Positions 12,834-21,892 of a DNA stretch of 64,000 nt are shown piece after piece. The translations under genes were made by a program, and so were the position numbers. Location: positions 434,001 to 498,000 of the forward strand of contig JARVKI010000001.1 in assembly GCA_036674765.1 (NCBI GenBank), in the 5' to 3' direction. A model generated the notes under the pieces. It was not told the DNA's origin. It worked only from the letters and a program-made list of their open reading frames with translations, and did no database searches. This stretch comes from Seiridium cupressi. Taxonomy: Eukaryota > Ascomycota > Sordariomycetes > Amphisphaeriales > Sporocadaceae. Within the stretch, counting starts at the first letter, position 1; each line of letters starts with the position of its first letter.

Positions 12834-13626
12834 TCAGCTCGTTTCACGCCCTTCGCTCAGCTCGTTCATAAGGGTGCCAATCCACAGTTGATGTTCCTTT
12901 GCCAAATCGACGGGGTCGTTCAGCTCAAAGTCATAGTCAAAGGGCATATCGTCAGTCAGTTGGCCGAACTTGTGGTCCCCGGCGCCATGCGAGCTTTTCA
13001 CCCCTACATGCTGAATCAGCACCGGCGTTACAGCCCATCTGAGCTGATCCCGCGCATTTGCCCAGTCCTCGAGGAACGGTGTCGACCGCAGCATGGCTGT
13101 CGTTACTGTTCCGATACATGGGCAGCAGATGTTTGTTGACCTGTTCTTGGGGAAACATAAGACCCTGACCGCAACAGCCATACCTGTGCATCAAGCTGAC
13201 ACCAGGCCTTTTCGGCATCATGCAGCTCCTACCGGCAGCGAAGAAAAGTCCAATAACTATTAGCGTGCAGACCCCGTAGATCAGCAGTACCAGAGTTATG
13301 GGGGCGGTCTTCTTGAGCGTTGGGAAGCGCCACCACAACAAACAAATCACCATGAGCTGGGCAGTGATCATGGATATGATGATACAGACGTAGTACGGAG
13401 ACTCTTCGAAGTTCCAGCCGAGCCGGCGCCCATTGTAAAAGATACGCAGGTAGAGAAAGCTCTGCCGGCCCATCTTTTCCGTTTTCCGTGTGGCCATCGG
13501 TAGCGCAGCAAGGGTCCTGTGGAACCAGCCGTCCATGGCGATAACATCGTCCTCCAGGGTTACAGTGTATCTCGGGCTGGTTTTAGCGCACTCGTCTAAA
13601 AGGACAAAATAGTCGATAGTCTGCTT
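12834..13626 (-). pseudogene. Truncated, frameshifted PGAP4-like membrane glycosyltransferase
   Basis: Minus-strand reading from the AT-rich boundary gives DYFVLLDEC then TVTLEDDV, an acidic DxD-like metal site. Two adjacent hydrophobic helices follow (roughly ISMITAQLMVICLLWW and TLVLLIYGVCTLIVIGLFF), then CCGQGLMFPQEQV and LLPMYRN. A GT-A-like fold interrupted by a transmembrane hairpin is the layout of PGAP4, which adds a sugar to GPI anchors in the Golgi. Near 13100 the coding potential moves to another frame, which carries STPFLEDWANARDQLRWAVT and VLIQHVGVKSS to a stop at 12834. The N-terminal half is absent: upstream lies an AT-rich island. One frameshift plus loss of the 5' half mark a relic. 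The family name is inference from layout. Confidence 0.6.
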
Positions 13627-13790
13627 TCTTATATTATTATTGTTTAAAATATATAAATTATTAATTTAATATTAAAAATAAATAGAATAGATTAATTAAA
13701 AAAATTTAATTTATAAAATAATTATAAAATAATTATAAAATGATTATAAGATAATTATAAAGTAAAGAAATTATGGAATATACTTTTATC
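13620..13790. repeat. AT-rich island with 11-bp tandem repeat
   Basis: The stretch is almost entirely A and T. Within it, about 13713-13767, the unit ataaaataatt is repeated about five times with single-base variants. It abuts the broken end of the PGAP4-like relic. AT-rich islands of this kind in ascomycetes are often decayed, RIP-mutated repeats, but nothing here identifies a transposon. Confidence 0.7.
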
Positions 13791-15706
13791 ACTAGAAACG
13801 CTCAACCAGGCTTAGCATGAAAGCCGGGGAAGCTTCCGGAAATGCCATTCCTTGCATCCTGGACTGATTGCGGGTACTGCTGTAAAGCTTATTCTTTGGG
13901 TCAGAACAAAACAAGAAGCCCGGCAGGTATCTATCTTCCTTCAATGGTCAAAGATCCTATGCCCCCCTGTCAAAACAATGAGGCTCGTGGCTGCGTTGGC
14001 GCACGAAGCATTCAAGTGTTAAGTGTTGGTCTACACCGGTCGATAACAAATGTAAGTCGAAGTCACTTAGAGGTTCAAAACCAGATCCTGCGTAGCGAAG
14101 CTTGATCTAAGTGAGGATCGCTCTCGAAACTACGACCAAAGAGCTGATAGTACTAGTACTAGTAGTTGTAGTTTACCGTCGTGTAAAGCTCGTAGAACAA
14201 GGCTCGCGGACCGCCCTCGGCGTACTTGACGTTCTAGCCTAGCGTCTATGGTGTGGTATTTATGAATCTTTGTCTACAATCGACTTCCCCAATCCCCGTT
14301 TTCGCCAACCTCGTCCATCTCACAACTTCTCCGCCTTATGTGTCGGCTGTTCTGTACGGCCGTGACCTGAATATGGTGTCCTGGATCTTGGTAACTAGGT
14401 CGTATTATTAATCAACCCATACCACGATAGCGTTCACGGTCATGGTCACGGCCAGGTAAACATGGGTTTCAGCACTAGTTTGCCTGGTCGCCAGTTGTGG
14501 AGCTGCATCCTGCTAAATTGGCTTCGCTTACAGCCACGAGCTGCTGGTCGGTAGTTGTTAAATTGTGAGATCAGGACAGATGCAGTAATAGGGGGTCTGT
14601 TGTGTAACAACTAAAGCTTACCGAGCCATACTCGGTACGGGGCACTACTATATAGGAACTACCGAGCTACCGCGCGTCCCTACTATAATTATGGGACCTG
14701 CTGTCGGAATTGCGTAGAATTCCGTTGGTTCCGGTGGTTCCGGTGAATCCGGGTCTGATCGTGACATGAATGCTGGCGAATCAATCAAAGGGAAGGAGTC
14801 GGACGTAAAGATATTTTGGAGAGCGAAAGCAGCCTGTACGATTCGAGATAAGACTCGTGCCTAATGACTAGGTCGTGGAAGGCCGTCCAGTGGTTTTACT
14901 TTCCGACGCCTGGATGCTTTGGCCATCGGTAGGTAGAAGTGCCAAGGTCACAAGAAAATTGACTCCAATTGCCACCATTGACAATGCCTACAGTCCGGAT
15001 CCTGTTTGCGCCTCGGTCTCTTGGCGAATCCCGACCACGACGGAACTCGCTTTACTAATGTGCTTAAAGGGTCTGAATGCATGCGAGAGGTTAGCTTGCA
15101 ACTCCGGCAGGCCCCCGTCAATAGAAACAGCTTCCTTGCCGCTGAGCCGAGCTAGAGTCGAAAGAGACTTTTCAGCGTACCACAGGTTCCTGTGCTGTAC
15201 ATCTGAAGATCGTGTTCCCTCCCCCCCCCCCCTTTTACAGTACTGTGTGTCATTGCAATTTTGATTATACACCTTAAGCGCAGGTCTATGGTGATCGGAT
15301 GGAAGTTTTAACCCCCTACCAGGTATCTTAAAGGGCTTTTTCTAAACGTGGAGTTATATCAACTAACGGTCAAGATTATATGACTCGCACCCGCACGAAG
15401 CGAGAGTGTCACAAGCTAATTTTCACCCACAAGAGCACCAAAAACTGCAAGGGTTGATGCACGGACTGGTTGCAAACTGGTGGGGTATCTCCGTTCGATA
15501 TAATTTTGGTTCCTCTCTCGTCCGTGCCATAGTTGCTTCAAATCGTTGAATATCATCGACTGTGTCATATACTATGTACTCGAATCTGGAATTGAGCTAA
15601 TTAGAGGTAGGCTCTATTTGGAACCATGTCCTATCCTAGCTATTCTAAACTTATACCATAGAATATGCCATTGAAGTTAAGCCCGGGACGAAGTATCAAA
15701 TTAGCT
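13791..15706. other. Intergenic, no gene recognised
   Basis: About 1.9 kb with short ORFs only. It contains a run of C at about 15222-15232 and one copy of a dispersed repeat at about 15305-15353. Confidence 0.45.
15305..15353 (+). repeat. Dispersed repeat, copy 1
   Basis: The core gttttaaccccctaccagg continues into gtatctta and, after a short gap, aacgtggagt. It matches 18861-18910 in the same orientation with a few substitutions. The similarity weakens outward, as expected of an old mobile-element or duplication remnant. Confidence 0.55.
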
Positions 15707-16863
15707 TTAAGAGTTAAATAATTTATTTTGAATATCGATGCCGGCCTTTAGTGACAAGGAGAGGTTGAGTATAGCTCCGCCATCGGTAAAGCTGATCGAG
15801 ACACACTCAGTCTTCTGCTTGTGTACTTCTAGCTCTCTCTTCCGAATGGAACTCTCGTGAATAGCCTGGTATAGCTCAGGCCCGAATACTTCCAGAAGGG
15901 TCTCGTTCCTTGCACCAGTCATAGTAACGTCAGGGTTCAGAATTGTCAGTCTGGCTCCTGCACTTGAGATGACACATCGGCTCGGGTCCGGCCAACATGT
16001 CTCTGTGTTGAAGAGTGTTTTGGTCAGACGATTAATCGCCCATCCCTCCACGTCTATACTTAATAGACATTCCACGGCACCGCTGTTGGGGAAGTTTACT
16101 ACTATAGCGGCACTGTAGACGATTATATTGTTGTCCTTGACTGGGACTTTGCGGATTATGCCGCTAATTTCGTCATTAAATACGCGCCCAACAACTTCAA
16201 GCGGGACGTACTCGCGCGGTTTTGATTTCGGGTTTGATGCACGACATTCGAAGACTGTATCATTGCATCCCATATCGCCGTAGACGCCAGAACCGGTTCC
16301 TATTGATTCATAGCTCTGTGTTGAGTATCGCGGAGATTCACAATCTGAACTAGAGGTACCATAGAAAGCTGTTGGACTTTGTGGCTCCATCGGTTCTGCA
16401 TCTGTAAACGGTTTGTCATCAACATTCAAGAAGAGACATAGGTTAACCTACATTTGAGCTTTTGCGGAATCCCATGCTCCTCTGCAAGTGAACGTGTTAC
16501 CGAGCAATTGATGGTGGAATCGTCCTTGCATCTTGAGAGTTTATCGACGAGATCAAATCGGCTTCCCTTCCTCATAGTCGTAGTTCTGTGTTGTCCTAAT
16601 GTGACAGCACAGAGAAGCACGCCGTGTATGCCACATTTGCTATGGACGTCATGAAGGAACATTCTGTACTGCTGTCGCTTTTGGGACATCTGAGGCATTT
16701 CGAGAATAGTGACAGCCTCAAGGACGCGGCGCTTTTGAGCGGGCAATAAAGCGGCTCGGATGCAGAGCTCCCGTGCTGTTCTCACAATTTCCATGTAAGC
16801 CTCATTGCTTTGAATGGTTCTTCGGACGGGGCGATGCCCGTTATTGTTGTTATTATTGTCCAT
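15707..16863 (-). CDS. Hypothetical protein, function unknown
   Basis: Two exons (16452-16863 and 15707-16401) joined by a 48-base GT-AG intron give 368 residues. It begins MDNNNNNNGHRPVRR. The first 130 residues are predicted helical with basic patches (LLPAQKRRVLEAVTILEM). The middle is serine-rich and disordered. The C-terminal 200 residues alternate hydrophobic and polar residues like a beta-rich fold. I recognise no domain. An overlapping upstream ORF (17129 to 16782, another frame) could be a 5' exon, but no convincing splice joins them. It is the nearest gene downstream of the HAD phosphatase, on the same strand. It is probably a lineage-restricted protein. Confidence 0.6.
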
Positions 16864-17385
16864 GGATCCTTTCCTTGTGTTATAGTGAGATACTTCTGGA
16901 GTTCGTAGTTGATAGTAGGCACCGGCCTCAGTTTTGGGACTGGCAAAGTAAAGGGCGAGGGAAAAGAAATGATTTTGGGTAACATGGATGGACCCATAAA
17001 TAACTTAGTCCAATCTTCGAACGCCGAGAACTTGCAGTACATTTCATACTCATTAATTGCATCATTACTGCCTACGACTCTCCCCTCTATTACTTGCAAT
17101 TCGTGAACGTAACCAGTAGAACAAACCATACCAAACAGTGATGAGAACTTTGAGCCCCCACCTTCTCACTTTATACACTATCATAAACGTCACGGTAGTA
17201 TTTAATGTATAGTCCATGTGGTACTACGGAAAGAGACGCCTGACGGATAAAAAAAGAAATTGGTGAATGCCGGAAGATCAACGAGTTGTACGCGCATGGG
17301 TACTCATGACTAAGTTTCCTCTAACTAGCATACCATTTTGTCCACAGAATCCGAGCTTCTATGGTAAATTGGAAACCTGAATTGC
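16864..17385. other. Short intergenic region
   Basis: Contains part of the alternative upstream ORF mentioned for the hypothetical gene and the 3' flank of the HAD gene. Nothing else seen. Confidence 0.4.
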
Positions 17386-18237
17386 TCAGCAGCTAATACC
17401 ACCTGCCCTAGTTGGGTAAATGTCTGAGAACTGTAATGAGACCATGCCAGTCGTGTAATCAATGAGCTTCACCGATTGTAAATCGCGGACGACCCAGTCT
17501 GGACCGGCTGCGACGATCTCATCCAAGGTATGACTAGTAACCAAACCCACCACCTTGCAATTCGCAGCCTTCCCAGCCCTTATTCCAGCTGGGCTGTCTT
17601 CAAAAACGACAGTCTTTGCGGGACTCATATTGAGTATCTCGGCGCCCATTCTATAGCAAGACGGATCTGGTTTGCCGTGCTCGACCGATTCTGCGGTGAC
17701 CAAATGTTCTGGATGAGGAAGCTGCAGCGTTTCAAGCCAGCCCCTAGCAAGTCCATTTGATCCTGAGGTGACGATAGCCCAGGGCACGCGAACTGCAATT
17801 ATGGCTTGAAGCAATTCCCTCGCCCCATTGATGGTGACGGCATCCTGGCCATAAAGCTTAGGGATAAGCGCTTCCATCTCGCCAACGTCTGTCATAACGA
17901 TCAGAAGTGAGTTACAACACGCCTCGGTGGGAGAAGGGTAGACCTCACATTTCCAGTTGGCCTTTCCTGGGCAGAACGCCTTCAACGTATCTATGGTTCT
18001 ACGACCATGAGCGGTCTGTAGGATCAATGCTGGATCAACTCCAATTTCAGCTCCAACACTAATCTTGGTCAGTCAAACTACAGATGATGGTGGCGTTTGA
18101 TTGAGGTATCCTTACGTATCCCAGTGTTTGATAACGGCCTTGGTAGAGTCGATAAGGGTACCGTCAAGATCGAAAAGCAATCCACTGCACTGCACACGTT
18201 CTGATGCAATCCGGGTATCCATCGCCTGTGTAGCCAT
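17386..18237 (-). CDS. HAD-superfamily sugar/glycerol phosphatase (Gpp1/DOG-like)
   Basis: Three exons (18116-18237, 17949-18058, 17386-17888) give 244 residues, the usual size for this family. The 60-base second intron is a multiple of three and has no stop, so an unspliced reading would wrongly add 20 residues. HAD motifs are in order: FDLDGTLIDS (nucleophile and acid aspartates), VTSGS, the lysine in GKPDP, and VFEDSPAG. The relatives are yeast Gpp1/Gpp2 glycerol-3-phosphatases and DOG1/2 2-deoxyglucose-6-phosphatases, which remove phosphate from small sugar or polyol phosphates in the cytosol. It lies divergent to the MFS gene and 3.7 kb from the cyclitol-type multi-enzyme. A cyclitol-phosphate phosphatase role is therefore attractive but is inference. 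Confidence 0.9.
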
Positions 18238-19297
18238 AATGACCGCGGTATGTCATTCAGAGCAAAACACTTATGTGCAAGATACGAATTTTATTGCAAA
18301 AACAGGATATGATTGGAATTTATATTGTGAGTGTGTAGCAGGAGTCAGCGACTACTATGGAAAGTAGATCTGTACCATGTATGCGCGGCTGATGGTGCCA
18401 GAATGTCCACCACTGTCTGTATGATCACACTTGATCTTGGTTGGACATATGTTAGCACATGCAACATGGGTCGGTCCACAGCAAGCTGACACGAAGTTCC
18501 TCCTTGGCGCGGGGGTCGAACATGAATTAGTTGAGCCGATCGAGAGGCCCGCATGCCGTATACCCGCCAGGGCGGCGTAGGCCAGTAACGGTCTCTACTG
18601 TGCACCGGCTACCTGTGCGGTGGATCTAGGGTATCTAGGTATGCACACTAGACTTGCGGGACGTGACGACACGCGGTGTTAGGCCGAAGAAAACGCAGCG
18701 GGTCGGGTACTTGTCTACGGAGGTACAAGGCTGCGCGCAGATCAGCCAACCGGAAAACCCCCTTGCCTTGAATTTGGTATCTATCCCACTGTCTTTTTTA
18801 CCCGTCATAGCATAGTAGGCAACGGTACATGTACCTGACCTTCACTGTGATGGGATGCCATGGTTTTAGCCCCCTGTCAGGTATCTTACAAGGCTCCAAG
18901 AACGTGGAGTCTTCGAACTCGTAGCCAAAATTGTACAAGTTGCATACGCACGAGCTAAGGATACCGGCACGCAGACTAAACCTTACCCGCGATGTGACAG
19001 TGTCCGCACACAATATTTTGGGGCCGGGCGTGGAGCTGTTCCCAGGATTGGGTGAACCCGCTCCGGTAGCACGGTCCACAATAGTCAGCAAGCGATCCAT
19101 ACAGTCCATACTCGATGTCCTCTGCTACATACCACCTCCCAAGCCTCCCTACCGATTCTGTGATTCTCTCTCACATTTCTCTTCTGCGATCCCTCATGTA
19201 CCTTGATCTCTCCTGTCAATTTCTCTTGTTTTCCTTCTCCTAAGCTGTGGTCGACTTGTCTGTCAACCTTAAAACCCGTCACTTTGCCACCGCCACC
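18238..19297. promoter_or_regulatory. Divergent intergenic region between HAD phosphatase and MFS transporter
   Basis: About 1.06 kb shared upstream of two divergent genes, with no convincing ORF. It includes dispersed repeat copy 2 at about 18861-18910 and a CT-rich stretch just before the MFS start, which is typical of a fungal leader. It could hold shared regulatory sites for the proposed cluster, but I did not identify a specific operator. Confidence 0.5.
18861..18910 (+). repeat. Dispersed repeat, copy 2
   Basis: Partner of 15305-15353: gttttagccccctgtcagg, then gtatctta, then gaacgtggagt, same orientation, a few mismatches. The two copies bracket the hypothetical gene and the HAD phosphatase. 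Confidence 0.55.
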
Positions 19298-21065
19298 ATG
19301 CAACAACCTCCTGCTGTTCCCACAGAATCCTCCAATGAAGCCCCACGAATCTTTGAGGCTGTGCCAGGCATCCCTTCGACCTCCAGGTTGCTGATCACGT
19401 CTCTTCTAGTTGGCGCCAATACCATACAGGCAAGTTCGCAGCCGGCCGATGTCTACTAACAGGTGCTGATGCTGTGCCAGTTTGTCTCTAATTTCATCAC
19501 TTTCTCTGGGGGGCTTGTGATCAGTGAAGAGCTTGGAAGACCAGCAGGCCCAGGTCAGGCGAACTGGATGCCCGCGTCATATCCGTGAGTGACAAGCATG
19601 AGAAGAGATCAGTTGTACGGCCTACTAACTGCATTATTCACATAGGCTCACGCAAAGTGCTTTTGTGCTCATCACAGGCCGCCTTGGAGCTGTATACGGA
19701 CACAAACGCCTTGTGCTGCTTGGCTGCTTCCTTTTCGGCGTCTTTTCTCTGTCGAATGCTTTCTGCCGCACATACGAGTCGTTCGTCGCAATTCGCGCAT
19801 TAACTGGAATCGGCGGCGGTTTATTTATGCCGAATGCTGTCTCAATGATTACCATTATGATACCGCCAGGGCGGACGCGTAACCTCTTTTTAGGATTTTT
19901 TGCTGCTTCTCCGCCCCTGGGCGGGATGGTGGGCGCGCTGCTAACAGGCGTGTTTGTTGAATCTATTGGCTGGAAGTGGCTCTTTATCATACTGTGAGTT
20001 CAGAGTAGCCAGAGATACATGAGAAAATCCTCTTATGGTCGACTGATATTCAAAGTTCATTATGCACAATGGCTATACTAGCATGTTTGGCATATGTTGC
20101 ACCCCCAGAGGTTCCCGTTGATGAGGGTGGCCAAATCGATTATTTTGGCGCGGTTTCTGGGCCATGCAGCTTGTTGCTGTTCAATGTCGTATGCAAGTCA
20201 GTCATTCCCTAGATGCTATGAGCCATTTCTAATGGATAGCGACTGAACATAATCCAGCCAAGCGCCGTCCTCGGGTTGGGCGAGCCCTTATATAATCGCA
20301 TGCTTAACCGCGACGGCCATACTATTCTTGTCTTTCATAATCTGGGAGACCAAATACGCTATAGAGCCCATAATGCCGCTTGGTATCTTTAAGACGAACT
20401 CATTTTCAGCACTTATCTGGGTGGTCTTATTTAGTTATATGAGTTTCGGTATCGCCCTTTGGTACTCAGTTTGTTGGCAACAAATACTACGACGTACGTC
20501 TGTCCTTGATACAGGATATCAATTCGTACCCTTCGGACTCGGATCATTACTGGCCGTATTTATTGCAGCAAAGCTAGTATCCTGTATAGCTGCTCAATGG
20601 ATCATGGCTATCGGTGTTGCTGTCGTTTTGTGTGCTAGCCTTCTGCTCGCCACAATGCCAGTTCAGCAAACCTATTGGGCTCAGGTATTTCCGGCGATGA
20701 TTTTCTGTGGATTCTGCCCCGACTTTGTCTATGTGGCTGCTCAAGTAATTGCGAGCAATTGCGTCAGTCGTCGTCATCAAGGAGTTGCCAGCAGTCTAAT
20801 CGGTACCTTAAATCTCTATGGTACCAGTCTGGGTCTAGGGCTTGCAGCCATTATCGAAACGGAGGTTATTAAGAGCCGTACGGACGATGTCATAGGATAC
20901 CGAGCTGCCTTGTACTTTGCAGCCGGCGTAGCTCTTGTTGGTCTTATCCTTGATCTCATTTTTGTAAGGATGCCCAAAGATGACCGTGAAGGCTGGCAAG
21001 AGCCTGCAAGAGCTGGCGTCATCGAGTTGGACTCTGTTCGACAACCTCTCGAAGATATTCGATAG
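19298..21065 (+). CDS. MFS transporter, DHA1/drug:proton antiporter type
   Basis: Five exons (19298-19429, 19481-19584, 19646-19993, 20056-20196, 20258-21065) give 510 residues with about 12 to 14 hydrophobic helices, as usual for fungal MFS exporters in the plasma membrane. Landmarks include GQANWMPASYPLTQSAFVL, the loop-2/3 motif GRLGAVYGHKR (motif A, GxLaDrxGrkr-like), RALTGIGGGLFMPN and PPGRTRN. The first intron begins GC rather than GT (caggcaagt) and is 51 bases with a ctaac branch point; splicing it restores NTIQFVSNFITFSGG. The gene is followed in tandem by the giant multi-enzyme and is divergent from the HAD phosphatase. Export of, or self-protection from, the multi-enzyme's product is the likely job. 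The substrate is not deducible. Confidence 0.93.
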
Positions 21066-21409
21066 TGGATGAGGTTCTATTGTTCATCTCTGCACGAGTT
21101 GGAATTGAAAGGGACTTTTACGCATCTTCACTGCATTCTAACTAGTCTGTCAAAAAGACAGTGTGAAGCACAAGCCATGAATATCAAGTCAATCTCGATT
21201 GGGAAGGCATCCCAAATGTGTCTCATATTTTTAATGTTTCGCCAGGCACAGCGATATAGACCAAACGCAAGAATGATGTAGATACAGATAACAACACAAC
21301 CACTGAGGTGTACATTATGTATAAAGGAAGGTCCAATGCAAATACAATCAATTCACAGATGACTCCAGCATCTCAAAAGGTGGAACGGGTTCATTGCCTA
21401 TTTAGCCCA

Positions 21410-21650
21410 AAGTTGGAAGNNNNNNNNNNNNNNNNNNNNNNNNNNNNNNNNNNNNNNNNNNNNNNNNNNNNNNNNNNNNNNNNNNNNNNNNNNNNNNNNN
21501 NNNNNNNNNNNNNNNNNNNTAAAGTTGGAAGTAAAGTTGGAAGTAAAGTTGGAAGTAAAGTTGGAAGTAAAGTTGGAAGTAAAGTTGGAAGTAAAGTTGG
21601 AAGTAAAGCTGGAAGTAAAGGTGGAAGTAAAGTTGGAAGTAAAGCTAAAT
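21410..21650 (+). repeat. 12-bp tandem repeat (aaagttggaagt) around an assembly gap
   Basis: The unit aaagttggaagt appears just before the Ns and about nine to ten times after them, with variants (gctgg, ggtgg) toward the right edge. Ns fill 21420-21519, exactly 100, the usual placeholder for a gap of unknown size. The array probably collapsed in assembly. The ORF reading through it (KVGS repeats) is an artefact. Confidence 0.95.
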
Positions 21651-21796
21651 TAGAAGTAGATTATGGATGTATCTCTGCGACGTCCATGTGGGTCATGGCC
21701 TGACACAATGATAGCAGATCACAGTCAATCTTTACTAGGTCTACTGAATCTCGAAGACAGCCTTCTTTAAACGAAAGGGACCTAAGGTATTTTCAT

Positions 21797-21802
21797 TATA
21801 TA
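21797..21802 (+). promoter_or_regulatory. TATA-like box of the multi-enzyme gene
   Basis: tatata about 90 bases upstream of the ATG at 21893, followed by a T-rich run just before the start codon. Motif and spacing only. Confidence 0.4.
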
Positions 21803-21892
21803 GAGCCTAAAGTCGTTTCTGTCAAGTTGGTTGTACATCTGGCTAATCTGATTTAGTTCACATATGCAACTTTGTAACCTTATTTTTTTTTC

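Larger units (their letters stand above)
21066..21892. other. Intergenic upstream of the multi-enzyme, contains assembly gap
   Basis: The MFS 3' flank, a 12-bp tandem array interrupted by 100 Ns, and the proximal promoter of the multi-enzyme. The true length is unknown because of the gap. Confidence 0.7.

Noticed and set aside
16782..17129. 115-residue minus-strand ORF overlapping the start of the hypothetical gene
   Set aside because: Different frame, and no credible intron joins it to the downstream exon. Kept only as a possible 5' exon.
17889..17948. Unspliced reading of the HAD gene that adds 20 residues
   Set aside because: The 60 bases have GTGAGG and ACAG ends, and removing them restores the family spacing. 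The inserted text fits no HAD protein.
21308..21703. ORF reading through the assembly gap as KVGS repeats
   Set aside because: It runs across 100 Ns and a 12-bp tandem array; the open frame is a by-product of the repeat length being a multiple of three.
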